A stretch of DNA of 64,000 nucleotides from contig JAJPEU010000003.1 of NCBI GenBank assembly GCA_021166685.1, positions 1 to 64,000 on the forward strand. Reading direction: 5' to 3'. Every line of letters starts with the position of its first letter. Position 1 is the first letter of the stretch. The DNA is from Sulfurovum sp. Its GTDB lineage: Bacteria > Campylobacterota > Campylobacteria > Campylobacterales > Sulfurovaceae. Both the position numbers and the translations under genes were made by a program. The notes beneath the pieces were generated by a model. It saw only the letters and a program-made list of their open reading frames with translations. It was not told the origin of the DNA and did not search any database. Positions 54,737-64,000 of the stretch are shown here, in pieces.

Positions 54737-56314
54737 TTATATAATTTTATCAATCATAAGTTGCAATGTAATTTTACCCCTAAAGTGATTTTCATTAACT
54801 GTATAGACTATCTGTACTTTTTGATCTATCTCTAAAAATGATTTACTTTTAAACCAAACGGCTTGCAATACCATATTGTCTTGTTTTAATAAAAAACGTA
54901 AATGTTCACCTTCCTTACCCATGGTTTGTATTTGAAGAATTTCTACATCATTTGTTATAAATTTTGGCATAGGATTGCCAAAACCATAAGGTTCATACTT
55001 TTTTATTAATGCTGTAAGCTCAAAATTTATCTGAGAAAATGAAAACTCTCCCATAATTTGCAAATCAGATATTTCTTGATTGTAATCCCTTGATTTATAT
55101 TTTTTTTGTATTTTAGACTTAAACGATTCAAGTTTGTCTTTTTGCAAACTAAGCCCAACAGCAGCCTGATGTCCTCCAAATTTATCAAGATGTTCTCTGC
55201 AACTATTTACAATCCCAAATAAATCACATTCACCAAAACTTCTTCCGCTTCCTTTAAGTACTCCTTTGGAATTTTCACTCAATACAATAGAAGGTTTTTG
55301 GCATAGTTGCGCTATTCTGGCAGCAACGATGCCTACAACGCCCTCATGCCATTCTTGACCTACTGCAATAATTACATCATCCTTGCTGTCTACCTGCAGT
55401 AAAGCTTGATGTGTCAATGTTTGTTCTGTTGTTTTCCTGAGAGAATTAAATGCAATGAGCCTTTCAAGTCTTACGTTTGCATCATAAATGTCAGTAGAAC
55501 TCAAAAAATCTACAGCATAAGAAGCATCCTCCATCCTTCCTGCACTATTGAGTAAAGGTGCTAAAAAAAAGGCAATATCTTCACTGGTTAATACTTTTTT
55601 TTGGTAATATTCTAAAAAAGCTCTTATGGCCGGTTTAGTACTTACACAAAGTGATTTAATACCTACTTGAACCATTACTCTATTGATATGTTGCAAAGGC
55701 ATCATATCCGCAATAATTGCAATAGATACCAATTCCATGTAAGAGATCATATTAATTTTTATGTTTAATTTATTTTTTAAAGAGGCAATAAGATACCAAG
55801 CGATCTGCGCTCCACATACATCAGCATAAGGAAAACTGCATTCTTCCTGTTTTTGATTGATAATGGCATACGCTTCAGGAATTTCAGGTGCAAGCAAATG
55901 ATGGTCTGTAATAATAAGTTCTATCCCCTCTTCTTTGCAAAGCTTTGCTGCATACACTGCTGAAATACCATTGTCAACCGTTATAGCTAAATTTGTTCCC
56001 TTGATTTGGGATACAATATTAGCTGAAAGTCCATACCCGTCTTTAAAGCGGTTGGGAATAATCCACTCTATAGGATATTGTATCTCTTCAAAAAAAAGCT
56101 TCATTAATGTTGTAGAGATCACACCATCGACATCATAATCACCGATAATTGTAATTTTTTCTTTGTTTTGTATAGCATGAATGATACGTTGGGTTGCCTT
56201 TTGCATATCTTTAAATGTATTAGGCAACGGAAGATCGCGTAAAGAGAGAAATCCCTCTTTAAATCGTAATTTTAAGAGTTTTTCTAACGCTTTATGCGTT
56301 AAAACAGGATACAT
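54737..56314 (-). CDS. recJ: Single-strand DNA exonuclease RecJ
   Basis: A 525-residue DHH-family 5'-3' exonuclease. It shows the metal-binding GDYDVDGVIST (about residues 58-68), DNGISAVYAA, ITDHHLLAPEIP with the DHH triad, and the DHHA1 motif FGGHQAAVGLS. The C-terminal OB-like part follows (about 440-525). RecJ acts in recombination and mismatch repair. Its ATG abuts the pyrG stop, so pyrG and recJ are co-transcribed. The 92-base gap to sqr is AT-rich and holds the sqr ribosome site. Confidence 0.92.
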   Translation of the reverse strand: MYPVLTHKALEKLLKLRFKEGFLSLRDLPLPNTFKDMQKATQRIIHAIQNKEKITIIGDYDVDGVISTTLMKLFFEEIQYPIEWIIPNRFKDGYGLSANIVSQIKGTNLAITVDNGISAVYAAKLCKEEGIELIITDHHLLAPEIPEAYAIINQKQEECSFPYADVCGAQIAWYLIASLKNKLNIKINMISYMELVSIAIIADMMPLQHINRVMVQVGIKSLCVSTKPAIRAFLEYYQKKVLTSEDIAFFLAPLLNSAGRMEDASYAVDFLSSTDIYDANVRLERLIAFNSLRKTTEQTLTHQALLQVDSKDDVIIAVGQEWHEGVVGIVAARIAQLCQKPSIVLSENSKGVLKGSGRSFGECDLFGIVNSCREHLDKFGGHQAAVGLSLQKDKLESFKSKIQKKYKSRDYNQEISDLQIMGEFSFSQINFELTALIKKYEPYGFGNPMPKFITNDVEILQIQTMGKEGEHLRFLLKQDNMVLQAVWFKSKSFLEIDQKVQIVYTVNENHFRGKITLQLMIDKII

Positions 56315-57946
56315 CTAGTTTGATTGTTTTATCGCCGCATTGACAAATGCCAAAATAGACGGGTTTGGATTTTGAAGTCTTGAAGTAAATTCAGGGTGAA
56401 ATTGAACTCCAAGAAACCATGGATGATCTTTAACTTCAACTGCTTCAATTAATCCATTTGATTCACCGGTGACCTCCATTCCCTTACTTTCCAAGGCTTC
56501 TCTATATTTAGGATTTGCCTCATATCGGTGTCTGTGTCTTTCATAAATCACATTAGAACCATAAGCTTCTCTCAATTTAGATCCCTCTTTTGTTTGACAT
56601 TCATACTCTCCAAGCCTTAATGTACCGCCCATTGGAGATTTTGTTGTTCTTACCTGTTTTGCACCGTTCGCATCGATAAATTCATCAATAAGATAAACCA
56701 TCGGATCTTTTGTATTTGGATTAAACTCTACAGAATTTGCATCTTTTAATCCTAGTACATTTCGCCCAAACTCAATTAAAGAAAGCTGCATGCCAAGACA
56801 AATACCTAAAAAAGGTATCTTTTTTTCTCTGGCATAGTGAATGGCTTCAATTTTACCTTCAACTCCGCGTTCACCAAATCCGCCAGCAACCAATATACCC
56901 TCACAGTCTTGCAAGAATTTTTGTGCGCCCTCTTCTTCTATTTTCTCACTGTCCACCCACTTAATATTAACTCTATAATCAAGATGTGCACCTGCATGAA
57001 TCAATGCTTCTGTTAAAGATTTATAAGACTCTTTAAGATCCAGATATTTACCGACAAATGCTATTTTAACTTCATCGCTTGGCATAATAATTTTGTTGAC
57101 CAGAGAACTCCATTCTTCCATTTTTGGTTGACAATTTTCCAACTCCAACTGTTTGCAAATCGGTGTTAAAATATCCTGTGCCAAAAAACTTAAAGGTACT
57201 TGATAGATAGTAGCTTCATCAATCGCATCAATGACAGAGTCTTCGTCTACATCACAACTAAAAGCAATTTTTCTTTTAAGTTCATTAGGTACAGGCTGTT
57301 CTGCTCTAAGCACCAGCATATGCGGTGCAATGCCTATGCGTCTGAGTTCCTGAACAGAATGTTGTGTAGGTTTAGTTTTCAACTCTCCTGCCACTTTAAT
57401 ATAAGGCAAAAGCGTTACATGCACGTTCATTACCTGTGACTTGCCCAATTCATGTTTCATTTGCCGAATGGTTTCTAGAAACGGTAACCCTTCTATATCG
57501 CCGGTCGTTCCCCCAAGTTCAACAATAAGAATATCTTTGCCGTATCCTGCTTTTTCAATACGCTCTTTAATCTCATTGACGATATGAGGCACCACTTGGA
57601 TTGTTTTTCCAAGATATTTGCCTTTTCTTTCATTCTGAATAACCGTTTTATAGATTTGACCTGTTGTAAAATTGTTATTTCGCGTTAAAGAAGTATCTAA
57701 AAATCGTTCGTAATGTCCAAGATCTAAATCTGTTTCTGCACCGTCTTTGGTTACAAAGACTTCTCCGTGTTCAAGAGGTGACATGGTTCCAGGATCGACA
57801 TTAATATAAGGATCAAGTTTCAAAACACCCACTCTCAATCCCGTATGTTTTAATAATGTACCAATACTTGCTGCTGTAATTCCTTTACCCAAAGAACTCA
57901 GTACGCCACCTGTAACAAAAATATATTTTGTTCTTTTTTCACTCAT
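56315..57946 (-). CDS. pyrG: CTP synthase
   Basis: A 543-residue enzyme making CTP from UTP, ATP and glutamine. The synthase domain starts [20 protein letters not shown] with the P-loop. The glutaminase domain has [10 protein letters not shown] with the nucleophilic Cys (about Cys380) and FHPEFTSR with its His/Glu. The length is standard. It lies 18 bases after dnaN and directly before recJ. Confidence 0.96.
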   Translation of the reverse strand: MSEKRTKYIFVTGGVLSSLGKGITAASIGTLLKHTGLRVGVLKLDPYINVDPGTMSPLEHGEVFVTKDGAETDLDLGHYERFLDTSLTRNNNFTTGQIYKTVIQNERKGKYLGKTIQVVPHIVNEIKERIEKAGYGKDILIVELGGTTGDIEGLPFLETIRQMKHELGKSQVMNVHVTLLPYIKVAGELKTKPTQHSVQELRRIGIAPHMLVLRAEQPVPNELKRKIAFSCDVDEDSVIDAIDEATIYQVPLSFLAQDILTPICKQLELENCQPKMEEWSSLVNKIIMPSDEVKIAFVGKYLDLKESYKSLTEALIHAGAHLDYRVNIKWVDSEKIEEEGAQKFLQDCEGILVAGGFGERGVEGKIEAIHYAREKKIPFLGICLGMQLSLIEFGRNVLGLKDANSVEFNPNTKDPMVYLIDEFIDANGAKQVRTTKSPMGGTLRLGEYECQTKEGSKLREAYGSNVIYERHRHRYEANPKYREALESKGMEVTGESNGLIEAVEVKDHPWFLGVQFHPEFTSRLQNPNPSILAFVNAAIKQSN

Positions 57947-57964
57947 TTCATATTTCCTTTAAAT

Positions 57965-59032
57965 TTATGCAACAATCGGCATAATGATTGTTATAAAATG
58001 ATCATTTTTCACTACAAATGGCAAATTAGGTTCATTAAGTTCCATTAAAAATTCGTTTTTATCAATTTGTGAAATAAAATCTAAAATATATTTGCTATTA
58101 AAACTGATTTCAAATTTTTCAGATAAGCCTGTTTGAATTTCTATTTCAGTTTTTGCTTCAACATTATCTGCACTTAAAGAATTGAAAATGATAACATCTG
58201 AAAGAAGTGTCATTTTAATCTCTTGCGAAATCGTTGTGATCATTTTAATAGCATCGGTCATTTCTTTTTTAGGCAAACAGATTGAATGTTTTATACTCGA
58301 GGGGATAATTCTTTGATAATCCGGAAATTTACCATTAATCAGTCTCGTGAAGAAAAAATAATTTTCATTGGTGATAATTAGATTGGTTTCATCAAAAAAG
58401 ATATCAATTTGATCAAGAAAAAGCTTTTGTATTTCTAAAATAGCTTTTTTAGGAACGATCAATGAGAGTTCCTGTGTATTGGAACTTGGTATGGTTGCAA
58501 TAGCCAATCTTCTAGTATCTGTTCCCACTAAGTCTGTTGCATTATTTTTTATATTAATAAGTGCACCGTTTAATTCAAATTTTGGATTATTGGTGTCAAT
58601 AGCAGGAGATATTTTTTTTAGATTTTGAATAAGACTTAGAGAATCTAAAGAAATTTGAGGTTTATCCTCAATACTTGGAAAAGAAGGGTAAGCAGTCGGG
58701 TCAAAAGTCGGCAATTTAAATTTGGAGTGTTTTTGTTTAATAATAAGAACATTATCTAACAATTCTAAAATAATTTCATCTTCTTTAAGAATACGTATAA
58801 TGTCAAGTAATTTTTTACCATGGGCAGTACAAGATCCTTCATTTTCTACAATAATATGATCTGTGGTGATTTTTAAACCAATTTCAGAATCTGTCGCTTT
58901 TATAATGCACTTACCATTTTGAGATGTAAATAGTATATGAGATGTAATTTGGCTTGCATCTTTTTTTTCTAAAAAAGGTTGTAGATTGATAAGTATTGAT
59001 TCTATGATTTGCTTTTGCACTCTTATCTTCAT
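57965..59032 (-). CDS. dnaN: DNA polymerase III beta sliding clamp
   Basis: A 355-residue clamp with the three-domain pattern. Recognisable parts are ATDSEIGLKITTDHI, LVGTDTRRLAIATI, the INGKFPDYQRIIPSS segment and the C-terminal FVVKNDHFITIIMPI. The length fits the somewhat short epsilonproteobacterial clamps. It follows dnaA across a 174-base gap with DnaA-box-like sites. Confidence 0.94.
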   Translation of the reverse strand: MKIRVQKQIIESILINLQPFLEKKDASQITSHILFTSQNGKCIIKATDSEIGLKITTDHIIVENEGSCTAHGKKLLDIIRILKEDEIILELLDNVLIIKQKHSKFKLPTFDPTAYPSFPSIEDKPQISLDSLSLIQNLKKISPAIDTNNPKFELNGALINIKNNATDLVGTDTRRLAIATIPSSNTQELSLIVPKKAILEIQKLFLDQIDIFFDETNLIITNENYFFFTRLINGKFPDYQRIIPSSIKHSICLPKKEMTDAIKMITTISQEIKMTLLSDVIIFNSLSADNVEAKTEIEIQTGLSEKFEISFNSKYILDFISQIDKNEFLMELNEPNLPFVVKNDHFITIIMPIVA

Positions 59033-59206
59033 TGGCTCTCCTTTATTTTAATAATTTAGTAGGTAGTAGTAGCATCCTCTGAAAATGTGAAAAACTACTT
59101 TACAGCCCAAATTACCGCTGTTTGCTTATATGGTCAACTTTTGTTGATTATTCACATCCGTTCACGTTTAAAATTATATCTTTTTTTTTATTCAAGTTTT
59201 CATTTA
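59033..59206. other. oriC2 candidate: DnaA boxes and AT-rich stretch between dnaA and dnaN
   Basis: There are three boxes with the TTCAC core used by epsilonproteobacterial DnaA: TTTTTCACA (minus, 59086-59094), TTATTCACA (plus, 59148-59156) and CCGTTCACG (plus, 59158-59166), the last two nearly adjacent. Just beside them lies a very AT-rich run (59167-59205), a likely DNA-unwinding element. In Helicobacter and relatives the origin is bipartite and this dnaA-dnaN gap is the unwinding half. Confidence 0.65.
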
Positions 59207-60541
59207 TTAAATTTCTGATTTTTGTGTATCTGTATGTATTTTATTTGAGAGTTCTTCTAGAAGTACTTTAAAATTTTCATCATTGTCTATAATTTCATTT
59301 ATTTTTTTCATCGCATGTGAAATGGCAGTATGATCTTTCATACCAAAATACAATGCAATTTGGGGCATGGAGTTCGGAGTAAGATTTCTTGCTAGATAAA
59401 TAGCGGTACGCCTTGCATCAACAACATTTTTTGTTCTTTTTTTGGATTTTATATCCGACGGTTTAATATTGAGCTCTCTCGATACAATTTTAATAATATC
59501 ATCAATGGTAACATTTTCTTTTTTTTCTTTTAATTGGTCTTTGATTGCATTTTGTGCAAAATCTAAAGTAATTTCTTGGTTTAGCATAGAACTTAATGCA
59601 TTAAGTTTTATAATGGTACCTTCTATTTCGCGGATATTGTCACCCATGTTGGTTGCAATAAAATTAATAATTTCATTATTAAGTCTGATACCGTCCAGCT
59701 CACATTTTTTTTGTATGATCGCAATTTTTGTTTCAAGTCCAGGAGGCTGAATATCTGCCATTAATCCCCACTCAAAACGACTTTTTAATCTATCTACCAG
59801 GCCTGCGATTTTATTGGGTTGTCTATCAGACGTAATAACGATTTGTTTATTGGCACTATAGAGTTCATTAAAAGTATGAAAAAACTCTTCTTGTGTTTGT
59901 TCTTTGCGGCTTAAAAATTGAATATCATCAATGAGCAAAAGGTCGCATTCTCTATATTTATCTCTAAATCTATCCATGGTTTGTGAGCGTAAATGTGAGG
60001 TAAAAGAGTTCATGAATTGTTCAAGCGTCGTATAGATGACTTTTTTGCCTAGATTGATTTGATAGTTGCCGATTGCTTGAAGCAGGTGGGTTTTTCCTAA
60101 TCCGACGCCTCCATAGATAAAAAGCGGATTGTATTGTTTTCCGGGTTTTTCGGCGACGGATTTTGCGGTGGTGTAAGCAAATTGATTGGAATCTCCGACG
60201 ATAAAACTATCAAAAGTGAGCGATGGATTAAGATAAGTACTTTTGGAAGCATGTTTTTCGTTGCTTGGTTTGGCTACCGGGAATGCTGCTGTATCTGTCT
60301 GTTTGCCGACAGTGATTTTAATTTGGGGTTTTATTTCATTTTGAAGTTCAAAAAGATGGGCCAATTTTTCTGCATATTTGGTTTTAACCCATTTTGCTAT
60401 CAGCATATTGGGTGCAGAAAAACAAACGATATTACTGCGTGAATGTTTAGTATCATAGATAAGATTTTTAATATATCTCTCATACTCAATTTCACTGATC
60501 TCTTTTTTGAGTTCATAGATAACTTTTTGACCTATATTCAT
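59207..60541 (-). CDS. dnaA: Chromosomal replication initiator DnaA
   Basis: A 444-residue initiator. Domain I covers about 1-85. The AAA+ domain has Walker A YGGVGLGKTHLLQAIG (about residues 144-159), Walker B LLIDDIQFLSRKEQTQEEFF and sensor segments such as VDRLKSRFEWGLMADIQPP. Domain IV carries the DnaA signature ARRTAIYLARNL and MKDHTAISHAMKKI for box binding. A GGGA-type ribosome site lies upstream. Confidence 0.97.
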   Translation of the reverse strand: MNIGQKVIYELKKEISEIEYERYIKNLIYDTKHSRSNIVCFSAPNMLIAKWVKTKYAEKLAHLFELQNEIKPQIKITVGKQTDTAAFPVAKPSNEKHASKSTYLNPSLTFDSFIVGDSNQFAYTTAKSVAEKPGKQYNPLFIYGGVGLGKTHLLQAIGNYQINLGKKVIYTTLEQFMNSFTSHLRSQTMDRFRDKYRECDLLLIDDIQFLSRKEQTQEEFFHTFNELYSANKQIVITSDRQPNKIAGLVDRLKSRFEWGLMADIQPPGLETKIAIIQKKCELDGIRLNNEIINFIATNMGDNIREIEGTIIKLNALSSMLNQEITLDFAQNAIKDQLKEKKENVTIDDIIKIVSRELNIKPSDIKSKKRTKNVVDARRTAIYLARNLTPNSMPQIALYFGMKDHTAISHAMKKINEIIDNDENFKVLLEELSNKIHTDTQKSEI

Positions 60542-60695
60542 ATAGCGGCATCCCTTTTTGAGTGAATAAAATAAAGTAGTGAAAACTTAATGTGAATAAC
60601 TTCATATATTTTAGCCAATTTAAGCTAAAATAGCGTTATTAAAGCGGTGTGAAATTAATAATTCACATTGTGAACAAAGGTGTGAATGAATATTT
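60542..60695. other. oriC1 candidate: cluster of DnaA boxes between dnaA and ruvC
   Basis: About seven TTCAC-core boxes lie in 130 bases: minus-strand TTATTCACT (60561-60569), GTTTTCACT (60578-60586), TTATTCACA (60591-60599), AATTTCACA (60648-60656), TTGTTCACA (60669-60677) and TCATTCACA (60681-60689), and plus-strand TAATTCACA (60659-60667). The last minus-strand box overlaps the ruvC start codon at 60686. The middle (60600-60640) is AT-rich. This fits the multi-box half of the bipartite epsilonproteobacterial origin and may also autoregulate dnaA. Confidence 0.75.
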
Positions 60696-61174
60696 TAGGA
60701 ATAGACCCAGGAAGCCGTAATTTAGGCTATTGTATACTTTATTGGGATGGAAAAACTTATTCACTGATTGAGGCGGGTTTGCTTAAAATAAAAACTAAAC
60801 TACTTCAAGAGCAAATTGTAGAGCTTGTAGAAGGTTTAGATGTAATTTTAAGGGCACATAAGATAGATGAAGTTGCTATCGAAGATATCTTTTTTGCTTT
60901 TAATCCTAAGACAGTTTTAAAATTAGCACAATTTAGGGGAGCGCTTTCTTTAAAGATACTTCAGGAAGTGGGATATTTTTATGAATATACTCCATTGCAA
61001 GTAAAAAAAGCGGTTACAGGAAATGGTAAAGCCACTAAAGAGCAGGTTGCATTTATGGTTAAAAAACTCTTAAGAATTAATAAGGAGATAAAACCATTGG
61101 ATATTACTGATGCGATGGCCATCGCATTCACTCATCTTCAACGGGTGAAGATGAGAAAAAAAGAGCTAGTTTGA
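60686..61174 (+). CDS. ruvC: Holliday junction resolvase RuvC
   Basis: A 162-residue endonuclease. The catalytic acidic residues are visible in [13 protein letters not shown] (Asp7), [13 protein letters not shown] (Glu68 region) and [12 protein letters not shown] (the last Asp pair). It cuts Holliday junctions with RuvAB. It diverges from dnaA across the DnaA-box cluster, as in other Campylobacterota, and overlaps the convergent L,D-transpeptidase gene by 9 bases. Confidence 0.93.
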   Translation: MNILGIDPGSRNLGYCILYWDGKTYSLIEAGLLKIKTKLLQEQIVELVEGLDVILRAHKIDEVAIEDIFFAFNPKTVLKLAQFRGALSLKILQEVGYFYEYTPLQVKKAVTGNGKATKEQVAFMVKKLLRINKEIKPLDITDAMAIAFTHLQRVKMRKKELV

Positions 61175-62872
61175 AACCGTTTTGGCATTTTTCTTGACAG
61201 AAATAAGTCTTTGTTTTGGTGCTTTGAAAGTAGCTTTTCTGTTTCCTTCGGCAGACTCTTCGATGATTTTATCATACATATAGACGTCATTTCTAAAATA
61301 GGCCAATCCATCTTCTTCGTAAACCGTAAAGTATATCATATGTACGGGTACAGGTTTAGACAGGATAATTGTTGTGGGTTGATTTGTCTCAAGTATTTTG
61401 TTGATTTGACTTTCTGTATAGTGTCCTTGGGCATGTTGAAGTAATTTTTTAGTTAAATCAAAGGGTTTTTGAACTCTCATACATCCTGAACTGTACACTT
61501 TATAGCGTCTTGTAAATAATGATTTATTGTCTGTATCATGTATATAGACATCATATTTATTGGGAAACATAAATTTTACGCGGCCAAGTGCATTAGTGTC
61601 TCCCGGGTATTGTACAAAACGATAGGGTACAGGTCTACTGCTTTTTTCGTAAGGAGCCAGTTGCCGGGATGTAATATCTATCTCTTTGTTGCCTGCAAAT
61701 ACATGAATATTATTTTCTTTAAGATAAGCAGGATTTTCTCTCAATACATGAATAAGATCTTTTTTGATAAGATTATCCGGAACAGTCCATGTAGGATTGA
61801 GAACCATAAATTTAATTTGATCTTCAAAGAGTGGAGTGGGTCTGTCTATTCTTCCCACTACAAGCCCCATTCTCATCAACATTCTATTATTTTTATAGTA
61901 TCTTAATTTAAAATCAGGAATATTTGCCTCTATATATTCCTCTTCAAAATGTCTAGGATAGAGTTTTGTTTTATCAAGATTAGTAATAATACTTTGAACT
62001 TTCTCTGTTACAGGCAAGTTGAGATAATAGGTCATTACTTTATCAACTTTTCTATTTACTGCCAGATTATATCTTTTTTGAAAGGTAATTACAGCACGCT
62101 CAAGCGTTTTATCAAATGTTTTATCTATGGGTGCGGATTTAGGATAATCGCCAGAAATTTGAAGACGTTTTTTAACCTGTTCGACACGTGGAGATTTATC
62201 GCCAAATTTTAAATCAGTATTGCTGTATTCAATCTTCGGAAATGCATCCATTGTTTGGTATTTTTTCAGTAGTTTTATAAGTGTTTTATACCGTTTTTCC
62301 ATAGGAATAAGTGAATCAAGGTATGGATAGATTTGATCGCTTACTATAGCCGAAAAGAGCTGATTTTGGTTAGGAAATTCTTTAGGAGTCATTTCCCAAT
62401 GGGCTGTAGTATCTTCACTTTTTTTTAAGCTGTATAATTTTTTTTGTACCAGGTTCCAGTCTACATCTCCTTGTACAATAAAACGAATCAAACGTACAAA
62501 AGAGTTAGTTAGCATAAGATCCAGCCTAGCGTATACCGCCGCTTTTTTAGCTGTACTTATTTGATTGTTATCCAGTTTGTAGAGAAGTTGTCCAATAGCA
62601 TATTGATCAAAGGATTTATTTTTATAATTAAACATTGGATCTTTTAGCGCTCGAATAAGTTGACTCATCTTGTATCGATCTTCAGGATTTATCCAAAAAG
62701 GTTTATAATTTGCACTTTCATAAAGGTTATGCACAATGGTTTTATTTTGGCCTTTTAAGCGTGTCTGTAAACTTTTTTGGATATTGGTTGAAATAGTTTC
62801 AATTGAAAGCGTTTGGGCATTCAGGCAAACTTGTAAAAAAAACCATACCGCTATGATTTGTACTATACGCAC
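61166..62872 (-). CDS. L,D-transpeptidase (YcbB/LdtD-like) with peptidoglycan-binding domain
   Basis: A 568-residue periplasmic enzyme with a signal peptide (cleavage near LNAQT). A peptidoglycan-binding repeat lies at about residues 225-290 ([20 protein letters not shown]). A YkuD catalytic domain follows (about 320-500) with [12 protein letters not shown] and [13 protein letters not shown], holding the catalytic His and Cys. It makes 3-3 crosslinks in peptidoglycan or attaches other groups. The length and the long helical N-terminus match the YcbB type. Confidence 0.88.
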   Translation of the reverse strand: MRIVQIIAVWFFLQVCLNAQTLSIETISTNIQKSLQTRLKGQNKTIVHNLYESANYKPFWINPEDRYKMSQLIRALKDPMFNYKNKSFDQYAIGQLLYKLDNNQISTAKKAAVYARLDLMLTNSFVRLIRFIVQGDVDWNLVQKKLYSLKKSEDTTAHWEMTPKEFPNQNQLFSAIVSDQIYPYLDSLIPMEKRYKTLIKLLKKYQTMDAFPKIEYSNTDLKFGDKSPRVEQVKKRLQISGDYPKSAPIDKTFDKTLERAVITFQKRYNLAVNRKVDKVMTYYLNLPVTEKVQSIITNLDKTKLYPRHFEEEYIEANIPDFKLRYYKNNRMLMRMGLVVGRIDRPTPLFEDQIKFMVLNPTWTVPDNLIKKDLIHVLRENPAYLKENNIHVFAGNKEIDITSRQLAPYEKSSRPVPYRFVQYPGDTNALGRVKFMFPNKYDVYIHDTDNKSLFTRRYKVYSSGCMRVQKPFDLTKKLLQHAQGHYTESQINKILETNQPTTIILSKPVPVHMIYFTVYEEDGLAYFRNDVYMYDKIIEESAEGNRKATFKAPKQRLISVKKNAKTVSN

Positions 62873-62918
62873 ATTTCTCTCCTCGTAAATAATACGCGAA
62901 TTATAATATGTATTTTAG

Positions 62919-63539
62919 TTATTTTTCTTTATACATACACTCTTCAAATAAATATTGATGCTCATTTGGCAATTTTTCATAAATCGTATGGGCAAGGTCT
63001 CTTATTTCCCATAAAGCCGATTTGCTGCTTCTAAGCGATAGGAAGTTTTGTAAGCTTCTGGCGTTAATGGTCCATGTCAATTCTGTTTTGTAACTTTCAG
63101 GCAGGCAGTATTTGGCTATATCGTTGCTTGTACCGCTTTTGAGAATAGCCTGAAGATTATTTAGTGCTTTGATACTTGCTGTATTGACTGCTTCAGTAGC
63201 AGTTAAGACAATAAATTTTGAAGCACCCTTATAGTCCTGCTCTTCAAACGGTTCACACTCTTTAAGCTCTTTGAGCGTGTAACGGGTGCTTTTAACTGAA
63301 AGTGACGCCATGCGGTGTCTTGCCAGCTCTTGCAATAATGCACGGCTTACCCCTTGAATGTAGAATGTATAGACAAGATGTTCGAGGGTGGAGGCATGTT
63401 TAAATTTGTTGCCAACCCTGTCTATCAGGGCTTTGTCTTTTTCTCCGCCCTCGTCGCTGTTATCGAAGCTTTGCCAGCAGGTTCTTATGGCATGAGCGCA
63501 TACTTCAAGCGGTGTGTGGTGCAATAGAATGATTTGCAT
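62919..63539 (-). CDS. thyX: FAD-dependent thymidylate synthase ThyX
   Basis: A 206-residue flavoenzyme making dTMP from dUMP with methylene-THF. The ThyX motif RHRX7S is present in RHRMASLSVKSTRY (about residues 76-89), and the later LTWTINARSLQNFLSLRSS segment fits the family C-terminal helix with its Arg residues. The length is standard. It is 46 bases after the transpeptidase gene start region on the same strand and diverges from the dGTPase gene. Confidence 0.93.
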   Translation of the reverse strand: MQIILLHHTPLEVCAHAIRTCWQSFDNSDEGGEKDKALIDRVGNKFKHASTLEHLVYTFYIQGVSRALLQELARHRMASLSVKSTRYTLKELKECEPFEEQDYKGASKFIVLTATEAVNTASIKALNNLQAILKSGTSNDIAKYCLPESYKTELTWTINARSLQNFLSLRSSKSALWEIRDLAHTIYEKLPNEHQYLFEECMYKEK

Positions 63540-63601
63540 AGAGATACCTTCGTTCTTTTTGCTACAATTATAACAAAAGTTTTAAATACATGAGGATAAG
63601 C
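63540..63601 (+). promoter_or_regulatory. Divergent gap thyX / dgt with dgt promoter
   Basis: TACAAT at 63563-63568 is a fair -10 for the plus-strand dGTPase gene, with GAGGA (63592-63596) as its ribosome site 5 bases before the ATG at 63602. On the minus strand AAGG lies about 9 bases before the thyX ATG. Confidence 0.5.
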
Positions 63602-64000
63602 ATGGAGCCCAGTGAACGATTTTTTACCTTCGAAGAAGATTTTAGAGATCCTTATGCTAGAGATAGAGATAGGGTATTGCATTGCAGTTCATTTAGGCGG
63701 CTAGAGTATAAAACACAGGTTTTTTTAAATCATGAAGGAGATTACTTTCGTACACGTTTGACGCATTCGCTTGAAGTAAGCCAAATCGCACGTACGCTCT
63801 CGCGCAAGCTTGATTTAAATGAAACCTTGGCCGAAGTGATTGCTCTTTCGCATGATTTGGGTCACACTCCTTTTGGTCATGTAGGGGGTGATGAATTAGA
63901 TAAACTTCTCAAGGCAGACGGCAGACCTTTGGGATTTGAACATAATTTTCAATCTTTTAGAGTGCTAACTAAACTTGAGAAGCGCTATAAAAAATTTGAT
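63602..64000 (+). CDS. dgt: Deoxyguanosinetriphosphate triphosphohydrolase (dGTPase), 5' part only
   Basis: The first 133 codons of a gene that runs past the window end. The N-terminus [20 protein letters not shown] and the segment [18 protein letters not shown] are family-typical. The HD-domain metal ligands appear as [15 protein letters not shown] and [15 protein letters not shown]. The enzyme splits dGTP to deoxyguanosine and tripolyphosphate. A good ribosome site GAGGA supports the ATG at 63602. The C-terminal two thirds are not in the window. Confidence 0.9.
   Translation, partial: MEPSERFFTFEEDFRDPYARDRDRVLHCSSFRRLEYKTQVFLNHEGDYFRTRLTHSLEVSQIARTLSRKLDLNETLAEVIALSHDLGHTPFGHVGGDELDKLLKADGRPLGFEHNFQSFRVLTKLEKRYKKFD

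Overview
The window looks like part of a Campylobacterota (epsilonproteobacterial) chromosome, probably from a sulfur-metabolising chemolithotroph of the Sulfurimonas/Sulfurovum type. The evidence is the ruvC-dnaA-dnaN order with DnaA-box clusters on both sides of dnaA, full-length three-domain NifU beside NifS, a PsrABC-type polysulfide/thiosulfate reductase, a Tat-exported sulfide:quinone oxidoreductase, T-rich sigma-70 promoters and an AT-rich base composition. No tRNA, rRNA, CRISPR array or insertion sequence is seen. A near-perfect strong promoter at the left edge (45-82) fires out of the window and may drive an rRNA or tRNA operon lying beyond it.

Layout. 0.2-4.1 kb: a small lipoprotein, a Bax-inhibitor-1 protein, a stand-alone ThiD2-like protein, a BioC-like methyltransferase, then secG, frr and pyrE. 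4.2-6.5 kb: a HerA/FtsK-like ATPase. 6.6-19.5 kb: a nearly complete type II secretion system split over both strands (pseudopilin J-like, E, D, C, N-like, M-like, L-like and K on minus; G, H-like and I-like pseudopilins on plus; F further right). An exosortase-family protein and an MscS channel sit inside it. gspF opens a tight operon with an outer-membrane barrel, an RDD protein, an MFS carrier and mobA. 22.4-31.8 kb is mostly housekeeping: a LysR regulator divergent from a YeiH-type transporter, yifB/comM, NADP-type gdhA, def-clpP-tig, mutY and folE. 32.1-34.4 kb: nifS-nifU.

34.8-40.9 kb is the most unusual part. It is a five-gene, translationally coupled minus-strand operon. In transcription order it holds a CcdA-like thiol carrier, a large polyferredoxin with a periplasmic tail, a NapH-like ferredoxin, a single-subunit HgdB/double-cubane-type reductase and its ATP-dependent activase. 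I infer a membrane-to-cytosol electron pathway feeding an ATP-driven low-potential reductase. A 10-bp-arm palindrome lies over its predicted promoter, and a NIT-HAMP-PAS-GGDEF-EAL signalling protein diverges from it.

44.1-47.0 kb: a fusion of a YtqA/MnmL-like radical SAM enzyme with an MnmC1-like methyltransferase (probable wobble-uridine tRNA modification), then mrp. 47.1-54.6 kb is a sulfur respiration block on minus: sqr, a lipoprotein cytochrome c, a cytochrome b fused to a dihaem cytochrome c, then psrA-psrB-psrC. 54.7-64 kb holds the replication-origin neighbourhood: recJ, pyrG, dnaN, dnaA and ruvC with a bipartite oriC, then an L,D-transpeptidase, thyX and the 5' part of a dGTPase gene cut by the window end.

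All functions are read from sequence motifs and remembered family features. No database search was run.
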